A program made the position numbers and the translations under genes. From positions 1,674,001 through 1,738,000 of the forward strand of contig OY970244.1 in the NCBI GenBank assembly GCA_963715485.1: 64,000 nucleotides of DNA, in the 5' to 3' direction. Numbering within the stretch: the stretch's first letter is position 1; each line of letters begins with the position of its first letter. Under the pieces are notes generated by a model. It saw only the letters and a list, made by a program, of their open reading frames with translations. It had not been told where the DNA came from and searched no databases. This DNA comes from SG8-30 sp963715485. Lineage in GTDB: Bacteria > Pseudomonadota > Gammaproteobacteria > Steroidobacterales > Steroidobacteraceae. This document shows, in pieces, positions 42,959-50,271 of this stretch.

Positions 42959-44587
42959 GTGTCTGGACGAGTTGTCATCACGGTTCCGGATATCGGCGAT
43001 TTCCACGACGTGGAGGTCATCGAAGTCCTGGTGGCGCCTGGCGAGCGCGTGGAACTCGAGACCCCGCTGATAACCCTCGAGACCGACAAAGCCACGATGG
43101 ACGTGCCCGCCACAACGGCCGGCACGATCGTTGAACTGGCCGTGCAGAAAGGCGCACGCGTATCCAAGGGCGATGCGATCGCAGTCCTGGACGCGGGTGT
43201 TGCTGCCGCAACCGTGGCGCCGGCCTCCGAAACCGGACAATCGGCGCCCTCGCCGGCTGATGCGCAGACCGCGCCTGCCGCCGTGGGTAAGATCTCGGAG
43301 ACCGGGCTGACGATCCCGGATATCGGCGACTTTCACGATGTCGAGGTCATCGAGGTGCTGGTCGCCGTGGGCGACACGATCGAGCTGGAGACGCCGCTCG
43401 TAACGCTCGAGACCGACAAGGCGACAATGGACGTCCCCGCCACGTTGGCTGGACGCGTCCTGGCCGTCCATGTTGCCAAGGGCGCGCGAGTGAATGCCGG
43501 CGACCTGGTCGTCACCGTTGCCGGAGCTGCCACCGCGTCGGCACCCGCGGGAAGTGCGTCCGCGAGTGGGTCGCCGCAGCCGGAAACGGCAGCTCCCGTG
43601 CCGCAGCCTGCGGTTCGGGTCGAGTCACCGACAGGAAGCTCACCGCCGATCGAGGAAGCCGGTTTCTCGCGGGCGCATGCCTCGCCGTCCGTGCGCCGCT
43701 ATGCCCGTGAACTGGGGGTCGACCTCGGCCGCGTGAGTGGCACCGGCCCGAAGCGGCGGGTAACCCATGACGACGTCAAGGCCTTCGTCAAGACGATCTT
43801 GTCCGGCGCACCGGCGGGCGCCGTCCCGTCCGGGGGCGGGTTCGCGCTGCCGCAAGTACCGGTTGTCGATTTCGCGGCTTTTGGCCCGATCGACGTGCAG
43901 CCGCTGACGCGAATCCAGAAGATCTCGGGACCTCGCCTGCATGCAAGCTGGGTCAACGTACCGCACGTGACGCAGCATGACGAGGCCGACATCACCGAGA
44001 TGGAGTCGTTACGGACGGAGCTCAAGGCGAAGGCAGCAAGCGTCGGCGTCAAGCTGACGCCGCTGGCATTCGTAGTGCGCGCCTGTGCCAGGGTGCTGGC
44101 CGGCTTCCCGCGCTTCAATTCGTCGCTGGATGGGGCCGGCGAGAACCTGGTGTTCAAGAAATACCTGCACATCGGCTTTGCGGCCGACACGCCCAACGGG
44201 CTGGTCGTGCCCGTCATCCGCGATGCCGATCGCAAGGACCTGTACGAGATCGCGCGCGATCTGGCGCTGCTGTCCGAAAAGGCGCGCACCGGCCGGCTCT
44301 CCGGCGCCGACATGCAGGGTGGCTGTTTCACGATATCCAGCCTCGGGGGCATCGGCGGCACCGCCTTTACGCCCATCATCAATGCGCCCGAAGTGGCCAT
44401 CCTGGGCGTGTCGCGCTCGCGGACGAAGCCGGTATGGCAGTCAGACCAGTTCGTGCCGCGGCTCATGCTGCCACTGTCCTTGTCCTACGACCACCGCGTA
44501 ATCGACGGCGCCGACGCGGCGCGGTTTACGGTTGCGCTGGCTGGCGCCCTGGCCGAACCGCGAACCCTGCTCGAGGCGGTTCCGTGA
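42959..44587 (+). CDS. aceF: Dihydrolipoyllysine-residue acetyltransferase (E2 of pyruvate dehydrogenase)
   Basis: 542 residues from GTG 42959 (TGAGG eight bases upstream); an in-frame GTG at 42950 is an alternative. Two lipoyl domains near residues 1-80 and 115-190, each with the lipoylated Lys in ETDKATMDVPA; Ala/Pro-rich linkers; a peripheral-subunit-binding domain near 235-270 (ASPSVRRYARELGVDLGRVSGTG); and the catalytic domain with SYDHRVIDGADAARF. Forms the core of the complex. The stop overlaps the lpd start (GTGA). Confidence 0.97.
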   Translation: MSGRVVITVPDIGDFHDVEVIEVLVAPGERVELETPLITLETDKATMDVPATTAGTIVELAVQKGARVSKGDAIAVLDAGVAAATVAPASETGQSAPSPADAQTAPAAVGKISETGLTIPDIGDFHDVEVIEVLVAVGDTIELETPLVTLETDKATMDVPATLAGRVLAVHVAKGARVNAGDLVVTVAGAATASAPAGSASASGSPQPETAAPVPQPAVRVESPTGSSPPIEEAGFSRAHASPSVRRYARELGVDLGRVSGTGPKRRVTHDDVKAFVKTILSGAPAGAVPSGGGFALPQVPVVDFAAFGPIDVQPLTRIQKISGPRLHASWVNVPHVTQHDEADITEMESLRTELKAKAASVGVKLTPLAFVVRACARVLAGFPRFNSSLDGAGENLVFKKYLHIGFAADTPNGLVVPVIRDADRKDLYEIARDLALLSEKARTGRLSGADMQGGCFTISSLGGIGGTAFTPIINAPEVAILGVSRSRTKPVWQSDQFVPRLMLPLSLSYDHRVIDGADAARFTVALAGALAEPRTLLEAVP

Positions 44588-46326
44588 GCGAGCCACTGGA
44601 GCAGCTGGTACCGGACATCGGCGATTTTCGCGATGTCGAGGTGATCGAGATCCTGGTCAGGTCCGGCGACCGGGTGGAGGCCGAGACGCCGCTGATTACG
44701 CTGGAGACCGACAAGGCGACCATGGACGTGCCGGCGACGGCCGCAGGCGTGATTCGCCAGGTCGCAGTCAAGAAGGGCGATCGTGTCTCGATGGGTTCCC
44801 TCATCCTGACGCTGGAAGGGTCCGCCGAGGCAGGCACGCCGGCTTCGGCTGGTGCGACAGCTGCTGCGGAGGAGGAGGCGGAATCGCGAGTTCAGGCCGG
44901 CCAGCCAGCAGTCGACGTCGAGGCGCAAGTCGTGGTGCTGGGCGCGGGCCCGGGCGGCTACACGGCGGCGTTTCGCGCCGCCGACCTCGGCCTGGATGTG
45001 CTGCTGGTCGACCGTTGGCCGCAGCTCGGCGGAGTCTGTCTCAACGTCGGATGCATTCCCTCCAAGGCGCTGCTGCATGCCGCGAAGGTCCTCGAGGACG
45101 TGGAGTCGATGGCCGAGCATGGCCTGATGTTCGGTGATCCGAGCATCGACATCGACCTGCTGCGGCAGTGGAAAAACAAGATCGTCGGCAAGCTGACCGC
45201 CGGCCTCACGATCCTGGCCAAGCAACGCAGGGTGCGGGTGCTGCGGGGCTTCGGTCGGTTCACCTCGCCCACGCGCATGGAGGTTGTGGAACCCGATGGC
45301 AAGACCCGGGTGGTGGCCTTCAGGCACTGCATCATTGCCGCCGGTTCGGAGCCATCGAGGCTTCCCGGCCTGCCGGCCGATTCACGCGTCATCGACTCGA
45401 CCGGTGCACTGGAACTGAAGGAGCTGCCGGGCAGCATGCTGGTTGTCGGTGGTGGCATCATCGGCCTGGAGATGGCCTGCGTATATGACGGGCTTGGCAG
45501 CAGGGTCAGTGTCGTCGAGCTGACGCCGGGCCTCATGCCGGGCTGCGACCGCGATCTGGTCCGGCCGCTGGAGAAGCGAATCAGGGATCGCTACGAGCGA
45601 GTGATGACCGGCACGGGAGTCAGCAGGGTGGAGGCTCTCGACGAGGGGCTGCGGGTCAGCTTCGAGGGTGGCGATGCGCCGCCGCCCACTCTCTACGACC
45701 GGGTCCTGGTCGCGGTTGGCCGGGTTCCAAACGGGCGGCTGATCAACGCCGAGGCAGCGGGTGTCGAGGTCGATGCCCGCGGGTACATCGCGGTTGACCG
45801 GCAGATGCGCACCAACGTACCGCACATCTTCGCGATAGGCGACATCGCGGGACAGCCCATGCTGGCCCACAAGGCGACGCATGAGGGCAAGGTCGCAGCC
45901 GAAGTGGCGGCCGGCCAGAAGAGCTCATTCGATGCGCGCGTCATTCCTTCCGTTGCCTATACCGATCCCGAGATCGCCTGGGTAGGGATCAGTGAAGAGC
46001 AGGCCAAGGCGGAGGGCCGCAAGGTCGGCAAGGGACTGTTTCCGTGGATGGCCAGCGGCCGCTCCCTGGCGCTGAACCGTGACGAGGGATTCACCAAGCT
46101 GTTGTTCGATCCCGCGACCCATCGCGTGATCGGCGGCGGAATCGTCGGCGTCAATGCCGGTGACCTGATCTCGGAGGTGGCGCTCGCCATCGAACTCGGT
46201 GCGGATGCCGCCGACATCGGGCTGACCATCCATCCTCATCCGACCCTGTCGGAAACCGTAGCGTTCGCCGCCGAGGCCTTCGAGGGCACGCTGACCGACC
46301 TGTACGCACCCAAGAAGGGTGCCTGA
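44584..46326 (+). CDS. lpdA: Dihydrolipoyl dehydrogenase with N-terminal lipoyl domain (E3)
   Basis: 580 residues, about 100 longer than plain E3. Residues 1-80 are a lipoyl domain (VPDIGDFRDVEVIEILV, ETDKATMDVPA). The flavoprotein part follows: FAD motif VVLGAGPGGYTAAFRAADLG, redox disulfide GGVCLNVGCIPSKALLHA, NAD motif VVGGGIIGLEMACVY, FAD site FAIGDIAGQPMLAHKATHEG and the C-terminal catalytic HPHPTLSE. It reoxidises the lipoyl groups of E2. GTG 44584 overlaps the aceF stop. Ends nine bases from the convergent DoxX gene. Confidence 0.97.
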   Translation: MSEPLEQLVPDIGDFRDVEVIEILVRSGDRVEAETPLITLETDKATMDVPATAAGVIRQVAVKKGDRVSMGSLILTLEGSAEAGTPASAGATAAAEEEAESRVQAGQPAVDVEAQVVVLGAGPGGYTAAFRAADLGLDVLLVDRWPQLGGVCLNVGCIPSKALLHAAKVLEDVESMAEHGLMFGDPSIDIDLLRQWKNKIVGKLTAGLTILAKQRRVRVLRGFGRFTSPTRMEVVEPDGKTRVVAFRHCIIAAGSEPSRLPGLPADSRVIDSTGALELKELPGSMLVVGGGIIGLEMACVYDGLGSRVSVVELTPGLMPGCDRDLVRPLEKRIRDRYERVMTGTGVSRVEALDEGLRVSFEGGDAPPPTLYDRVLVAVGRVPNGRLINAEAAGVEVDARGYIAVDRQMRTNVPHIFAIGDIAGQPMLAHKATHEGKVAAEVAAGQKSSFDARVIPSVAYTDPEIAWVGISEEQAKAEGRKVGKGLFPWMASGRSLALNRDEGFTKLLFDPATHRVIGGGIVGVNAGDLISEVALAIELGADAADIGLTIHPHPTLSETVAFAAEAFEGTLTDLYAPKKGA

Positions 46327-46335
46327 TTACCGGAT

Positions 46336-46839
46336 TCAGCCGCGCGCGTAGCGAAGCCGTATCAGGTGGTCGATGCTGGCCTTGCCGGCGCCGCTGAACA
46401 ACAATGGCAGCAGCATCACCAGCAAGATGAGCGGCAGCTTGTAGTTGCCAAAACCCTTGTCGGTGATCGCGTAACCCCGGAGTAACTCCGATAGAGAGTT
46501 CCACTCCGCGGGCCAGTGGACTCCAGCGATCGCGACCACCGTCAGGATGAGCAAGCTGGTCGACCAGAAGCGTGTCGCCAGGCCGAGCCAGATCGCCACA
46601 CCGCCGACCAGCTCGGACCAGGTCGCGAGAAACCAGCTGATTTCAACCGGCATGATGCTGAAGGGAAAGGGAAAATTTTCCTGAACTGCCGAAAACCAGT
46701 TTTCGCCCTGGAACTTGGCTAGCCCCGACTCGAAGAACTCCCAGCCGACGATGGCCCGCAGCGCCAGTTGCGGCAGCCAGCTACCGATCCGGTCCAGTAT
46801 CCGATGGGTCCTGTCAGTGAAGTCGATCAAGGTCTTCAT
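46336..46839 (-). CDS. DoxX family membrane protein (BufD-like position)
   Basis: 167 residues with four transmembrane helices (LRAIVGWEFFESGLAKF, ISWFLATWSELVGGVAIWLGL, SLLILTVVAIAGVHW, LPLILLVMLLPLLFSG). DoxX/TQO-small-subunit type; in MNIO (buf/gig) operons a DoxX protein is encoded with the DUF692 and DUF2063 proteins and may handle electrons or copper stress. ATG 46839 lies 13 bases after the DUF2063 stop; last gene of a long minus-strand run. Confidence 0.88.
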   Translation of the reverse strand: MKTLIDFTDRTHRILDRIGSWLPQLALRAIVGWEFFESGLAKFQGENWFSAVQENFPFPFSIMPVEISWFLATWSELVGGVAIWLGLATRFWSTSLLILTVVAIAGVHWPAEWNSLSELLRGYAITDKGFGNYKLPLILLVMLLPLLFSGAGKASIDHLIRLRYARG

Positions 46840-46852
46840 GCAACGTGTCCTG

Positions 46853-47611
46853 TCAGTGGCGGAGGGTTCCAGGGACGATGCCGCGCTCATGCAAGTGCGC
46901 GAGCATGCCTGCCCCCCGTTCGAACAGTTGCGCAGCGTCCGCGCCTGGCATTTCGGCGGCGACCTCTCGCAACAGTTCAGCACCAGTCGCAGCGCGTCCG
47001 GCCTCGATCAACACGAGCAATCGGGTAGTCGGGGCATCGACCTGCAGGAAGCCGACCTGACCGGAAGGATTGCGATGGACCACGACGAAGGTGGCGACCG
47101 GCGGCGGCTCGACCGGCTGGAACTCCCTGGAAATCCGGTGCACCGGCCAGCGGTAGGCCAGCGGCCAGGCAAGCGGCGAGAGAACGGGTCGACCTTCGAG
47201 CAGATCGCCGGCCGGGTCGATGCCGGCCATCGGGTCCTCGACGTCGGCGATCGACAGGGCGAGTTCGACCCACTCGTAGTGGGCCAGCTCGGCCAGGAAA
47301 GGCGGTTCCCCGGCGGACTGCTCGCCCGCCGCTCCCAGCCACTCGACGAACTCGCGCGGCAGCTCGAGAAAATACGGCGTATGCGCCTTGTGCCCGGCAT
47401 AGAAGCGGCGAACCAGGCCGCTCCAGGGCTCCTCGCCGAGGATGGCGCGACAGACCGGAAAGGTGCTGGCCAGCAGGTCGCGGACGTTGTTGAAGAACAA
47501 TTCGCGGTAGATGTTCATGCGCCTCGGTTCGATCCCGGCGGGTACCGGAACGCGTGCCGGATCACGCAGGTGTGCCGCGAAATCGAACTGCAGACGCCGG
47601 AAGTCCGTCAT
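46853..47611 (-). CDS. DUF2063 domain protein, MNIO partner (HvfC/BufC type)
   Basis: 252 residues. The N-terminal DUF2063 domain (LQFDFAAHLRDP, RMNIYRELFFNNVRDLLASTFPVCRAILG) is the usual partner of DUF692 oxidases and is thought to recognise the precursor peptide; a C-terminal HvfC-like region follows (ELAHYEWVELALSIAD, FVVVHRNPSGQVGFLQVD). ATG 47611 overlaps the DUF692 stop (ATGA), so the two proteins are translationally coupled and probably form one complex. Confidence 0.9.
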   Translation of the reverse strand: MTDFRRLQFDFAAHLRDPARVPVPAGIEPRRMNIYRELFFNNVRDLLASTFPVCRAILGEEPWSGLVRRFYAGHKAHTPYFLELPREFVEWLGAAGEQSAGEPPFLAELAHYEWVELALSIADVEDPMAGIDPAGDLLEGRPVLSPLAWPLAYRWPVHRISREFQPVEPPPVATFVVVHRNPSGQVGFLQVDAPTTRLLVLIEAGRAATGAELLREVAAEMPGADAAQLFERGAGMLAHLHERGIVPGTLRH

Positions 47612-48486
47612 TCGGCCACCGCCAGCTCGCGCTGCCCCGCCACATGGTGCCCGGACTGCAGCTCGCGGATCCGGGTTACTTCGTCGACCAGTTCCTGTAG
47701 CGGCGGGAAGTTGAAATCGCGCTCGAGCAGCGTGGCGACCGGCCCACAATGTTGATACGCGACATCGAGCAGCGACCAAACATCCTCGCAGACTGCCGTT
47801 CCGTGGGTGTCTACGCGCAGGTCAGGTGCCTCGACGTAGTGTCCCGCGGTATGGAGGTACCAGACTCTCCCGGCGGGCAGCGAGCGCAGGAATTCGGCTG
47901 GGTCATAGCGATGATTGGTCGCGTTGACAAAGATGTTGTTGACGTCGAGGAGCAGGCCACAGTCGGCTTCCTCCAGCACTGCTGTGACGAACTCGATCTC
48001 TGACATTTCGGCGCCCGGCGCTGCGTAGTAGGACACGTTCTCGATGCCGATCGGCCGCTCGAGGATCTCCTGCGCCCGGCGGATGCGCGCAGCGACATGG
48101 CGTACGGCATCGCTGGTAAAGGGAATCGGCATCAGGTCGTAGAGGTGACCTTCGTCCGTGCAGTAGCTGAGGTGCTCGGTGTAGGCGCGGATGCCATGTA
48201 AGTCCAGGAAGTCACGGATATCGCCCAGGAGCCCCTCATCCAGCGGCGTCGGTCCACCTAGCGACAGGGACAAGCCGTGGGCAACGAAGGGAAAGCGCTC
48301 GGTAAACGACCGCAGCCGCTTGCCCAGCGATCCGCCGACGCCAATCCAGTTTTCGGGCGCGAGCTCGAAGAAATCGAGGCCTGCCGCGCCATGGGCCTCG
48401 AGTTCAGCCAGCAGGCCGCGGCGCAGGCCGAGGCCCGCTCCGGCGACAGGCCGCTGCCTGGTGGATTCTTTCGTGCGTGTCTGCAT
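47608..48486 (-). CDS. DUF692 multinuclear non-heme iron oxidase (MNIO; HvfB/BufB type)
   Basis: 292 residues, TIM-barrel MNIO family (relatives MbnB, TglH, ChrH, BufB). Metal-ligand regions are intact: ELAPENW, HGLSLSLGG, YTEHLSY, IENVSYY, LLLDVNNIFVNATNH, LHTAGH and DTHGTAV. Members modify cysteines of ribosomally made peptides, often giving copper-binding products. DUF2063 and DoxX follow, as in bufBCD. No DUF2282-type precursor gene is visible: the gap upstream to the DUF1841 gene is 41 bases. ATG 48486; translation upstream of it is not family-like. Confidence 0.92.
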   Translation of the reverse strand: MQTRTKESTRQRPVAGAGLGLRRGLLAELEAHGAAGLDFFELAPENWIGVGGSLGKRLRSFTERFPFVAHGLSLSLGGPTPLDEGLLGDIRDFLDLHGIRAYTEHLSYCTDEGHLYDLMPIPFTSDAVRHVAARIRRAQEILERPIGIENVSYYAAPGAEMSEIEFVTAVLEEADCGLLLDVNNIFVNATNHRYDPAEFLRSLPAGRVWYLHTAGHYVEAPDLRVDTHGTAVCEDVWSLLDVAYQHCGPVATLLERDFNFPPLQELVDEVTRIRELQSGHHVAGQRELAVAE

Positions 48487-48527
48487 GGTGGTCCTTGCTG
48501 AATAAGACCCGCGCCGCCGTGGAATTA

Positions 48528-48971
48528 TTACCGGCCCTGGGCGCGGCGCCGGCTCCGCTCGAGGAAGGCCCTGTCGTCTGGTGGCAGGCCGGCACGCTGG
48601 GCTTCCCAGAGAGTCTCGCCCAGGCAATCCAGCAATACGTGCTCAGCGTCGTGGGTCACAGGGTGGGTCACCAGCAGTTGCTCGAAGACCGCGCGAATCC
48701 CGCGGGGTCGATCCGTACGGATGCTGTCACGGACCGCGAGGTGCAGGCTCATGTGCAGGAACGGATTGCCCTGGCCTTCTTCGGGGCTCCAGTCGCGGTC
48801 AAGCGAATCCGTGTCGCCGCCCAGCGCCGCGTGGTATTCGGGATGCATCTGCGCCACCGCGGCAATCTGCGTTTCGAGCGGTTCGAGCGCCAGGCCGGCG
48901 CAGTGCCTGCGCCAGGCCTCACGCCAGGCGTGGCGCAGTGTCCCGCGATCCTGGCTGGCGAAAAATGGCAT
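48528..48971 (-). CDS. DUF1841 family protein
   Basis: 147 residues. Recognised from the N terminus (MPFFASQDRGTLRHAWREAWRRH), LEPLETQIAAVAQMHPEYHA and the conserved EEGQGNPFLHMSLHLAVRDSIRTDRP block, ending in EHVLLDCLGETLWEAQRAG. Usually encoded beside nth, as here. Function unknown; soluble and helical. ATG 48971 begins one base after the nth stop. Confidence 0.9.
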   Translation of the reverse strand: MPFFASQDRGTLRHAWREAWRRHCAGLALEPLETQIAAVAQMHPEYHAALGGDTDSLDRDWSPEEGQGNPFLHMSLHLAVRDSIRTDRPRGIRAVFEQLLVTHPVTHDAEHVLLDCLGETLWEAQRAGLPPDDRAFLERSRRRAQGR

Positions 48972-48972
48972 G

Positions 48973-49653
48973 TCAGCGGTGCCGACGTGCCGCCCGACCG
49001 GCCTTTCCGATCGGCGACTCGCCGGGGGTCTTGTGGCGGTACTCGCACAGGTCCGCGATCGGGCAGGCGGGGCAGGCGGGTGTTCGTGCCTTGCACACGT
49101 AGCGGCCGAGCAGTATCAGCCAGTGGTGGGCGTCGCGCCTGAATTCTGGCTCGACCACCCTCAACAGGCGATCCTCGACCTGGCGCACGTTCCCGCCGGG
49201 CGCGAGTCCCGTGCGGTTCGAAACCCTGAAAATGTGGGTATCGACGGCGATGGTGGGCTCCCCGAAGGCAGTATTGAGGACGACATTGGCCGTCTTGCGC
49301 CCGACTCCGGGTAGCGCCTCGAGGTCCTCGCGGCGGCCCGGGACCTGCCCCGCGTGCCTCTCCAGCAGTTGCCGGGACATGGCCGCGAGGTTCATGGCCT
49401 TGGTCGACCACAGTCCGATCGAACGGATATAGGGGGCGAGACCTTCCGCTCCGAGCGCGGCGAGCGCCTCGGGGGTTCGCGCCGCGGCAAAGAGTCGTCG
49501 TGTCGCCTGGTTGACGCTCTTGTCGGTCGCCTGGGCCGAGAGGATCACCGCGACCAGCAGTTCAAACGGCGTGCGGTACTCGAGTTCGGTCGTCGGGCGT
49601 GGATTGGCCGCGCGGAGCCGCTCGAAGATCTGCCGTCGCTTCGTGGCATTCAC
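48973..49653 (-). CDS. nth: Endonuclease III
   Basis: 226 residues. DNA glycosylase/AP lyase removing oxidised pyrimidines. Helix-hairpin-helix LEALPGVGRKTANVVLNTAFG with the catalytic Lys, the catalytic Asp in VDTHIFRVSNR, and the C-terminal [4Fe-4S] loop CKARTPACPACPIADLC (C-X6-C-X2-C-X5-C). The start is GTG 49653, overlapping the stop of the ferredoxin gene (GTGA). Confidence 0.97.
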   Translation of the reverse strand: MNATKRRQIFERLRAANPRPTTELEYRTPFELLVAVILSAQATDKSVNQATRRLFAAARTPEALAALGAEGLAPYIRSIGLWSTKAMNLAAMSRQLLERHAGQVPGRREDLEALPGVGRKTANVVLNTAFGEPTIAVDTHIFRVSNRTGLAPGGNVRQVEDRLLRVVEPEFRRDAHHWLILLGRYVCKARTPACPACPIADLCEYRHKTPGESPIGKAGRAARRHR

Positions 49654-50243
49654 GGCGTCGGCGATCGGTCGGCGGCCGGTCCCGCGGCCAGGTGGGCGTC
49701 GAGGGCTGTGCGCCAGCGCTGGTGATCCCGCTCGCGCCGCTGCTGGCGGGACTCATGGAGCTTTCGAAAATGAGCGGCGCGCTGCAGGATCGTGGCGCCG
49801 TCCAGTACGACCGGAGGCAGCCCGGGAGCTGGTACCAGTGCGATGCAATCGACCGGACAGGGCGGCAGGCAGAGTTCGCAGCCCGAGCAGTCGGCCGCGA
49901 TGACAGTGTGCATCCACTTGCGGGCGCCGATGATCGCGTCGGTCGGGCAGGCGTCGATGCACTTGGCGCAGCCAATGCACGCGGCCTCGTCCACCTTGGC
50001 CACCTGGGGAGGAGCTTCCTGGCCGCATCCGGGATCGAGCGGCCGGGCCGGCGTATTGAGCAACCGGGACAATGCAGCGATCACGCCGACGCCGCCCGGC
50101 GGGCAGCGATTGATGGCGGTCTCGCCGCCAGCCAGTGATTCCGCATAGGGCCGGCAGCCTGCAAAACCACAGCGCGTGCACTGCGTTTGCGGCAGGGCCG
50201 CGTCGATGCGCCCCGCGAGATCGACTGCAACGGAGCCGGTCAT
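49650..50243 (-). CDS. rsxB: RnfB/RsxB-type iron-sulfur electron transfer protein
   Basis: 197 residues from ATG 50243. N-terminal four-cysteine [4Fe-4S] domain (TQCTRCGFAGCRPYAESLA...NRCPPGG) followed by two ferredoxin motifs (CIGCAKCIDACPTDAI, CSGCELCLPPCPVDCI). The hydrophobic N-terminal anchor of true RnfB is short or missing. The other rnf/rsx genes are absent from this window. A stand-alone copy next to nth and metG is known in several gammaproteobacteria; it may serve Fe-S enzymes such as Nth. The frame stays open to a TTG at 50267. Confidence 0.88.
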   Translation of the reverse strand: MTGSVAVDLAGRIDAALPQTQCTRCGFAGCRPYAESLAGGETAINRCPPGGVGVIAALSRLLNTPARPLDPGCGQEAPPQVAKVDEAACIGCAKCIDACPTDAIIGARKWMHTVIAADCSGCELCLPPCPVDCIALVPAPGLPPVVLDGATILQRAAHFRKLHESRQQRRERDHQRWRTALDAHLAAGPAADRSPTP

Positions 50244-50271
50244 CCTGGGGCGCTCGTTCCGGACCAAGCGG

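Noticed and set aside
46715..47755. 346-codon open frame on the plus strand
   Set aside because: It lies entirely antisense to the DUF2063 and DoxX genes, whose family motifs are unmistakable.
48487..48527. Hidden MNIO precursor peptide upstream of the DUF692 gene
   Set aside because: Only 41 bases, too short for a precursor with signal peptide, and no start plus Cys codons in a usable frame.
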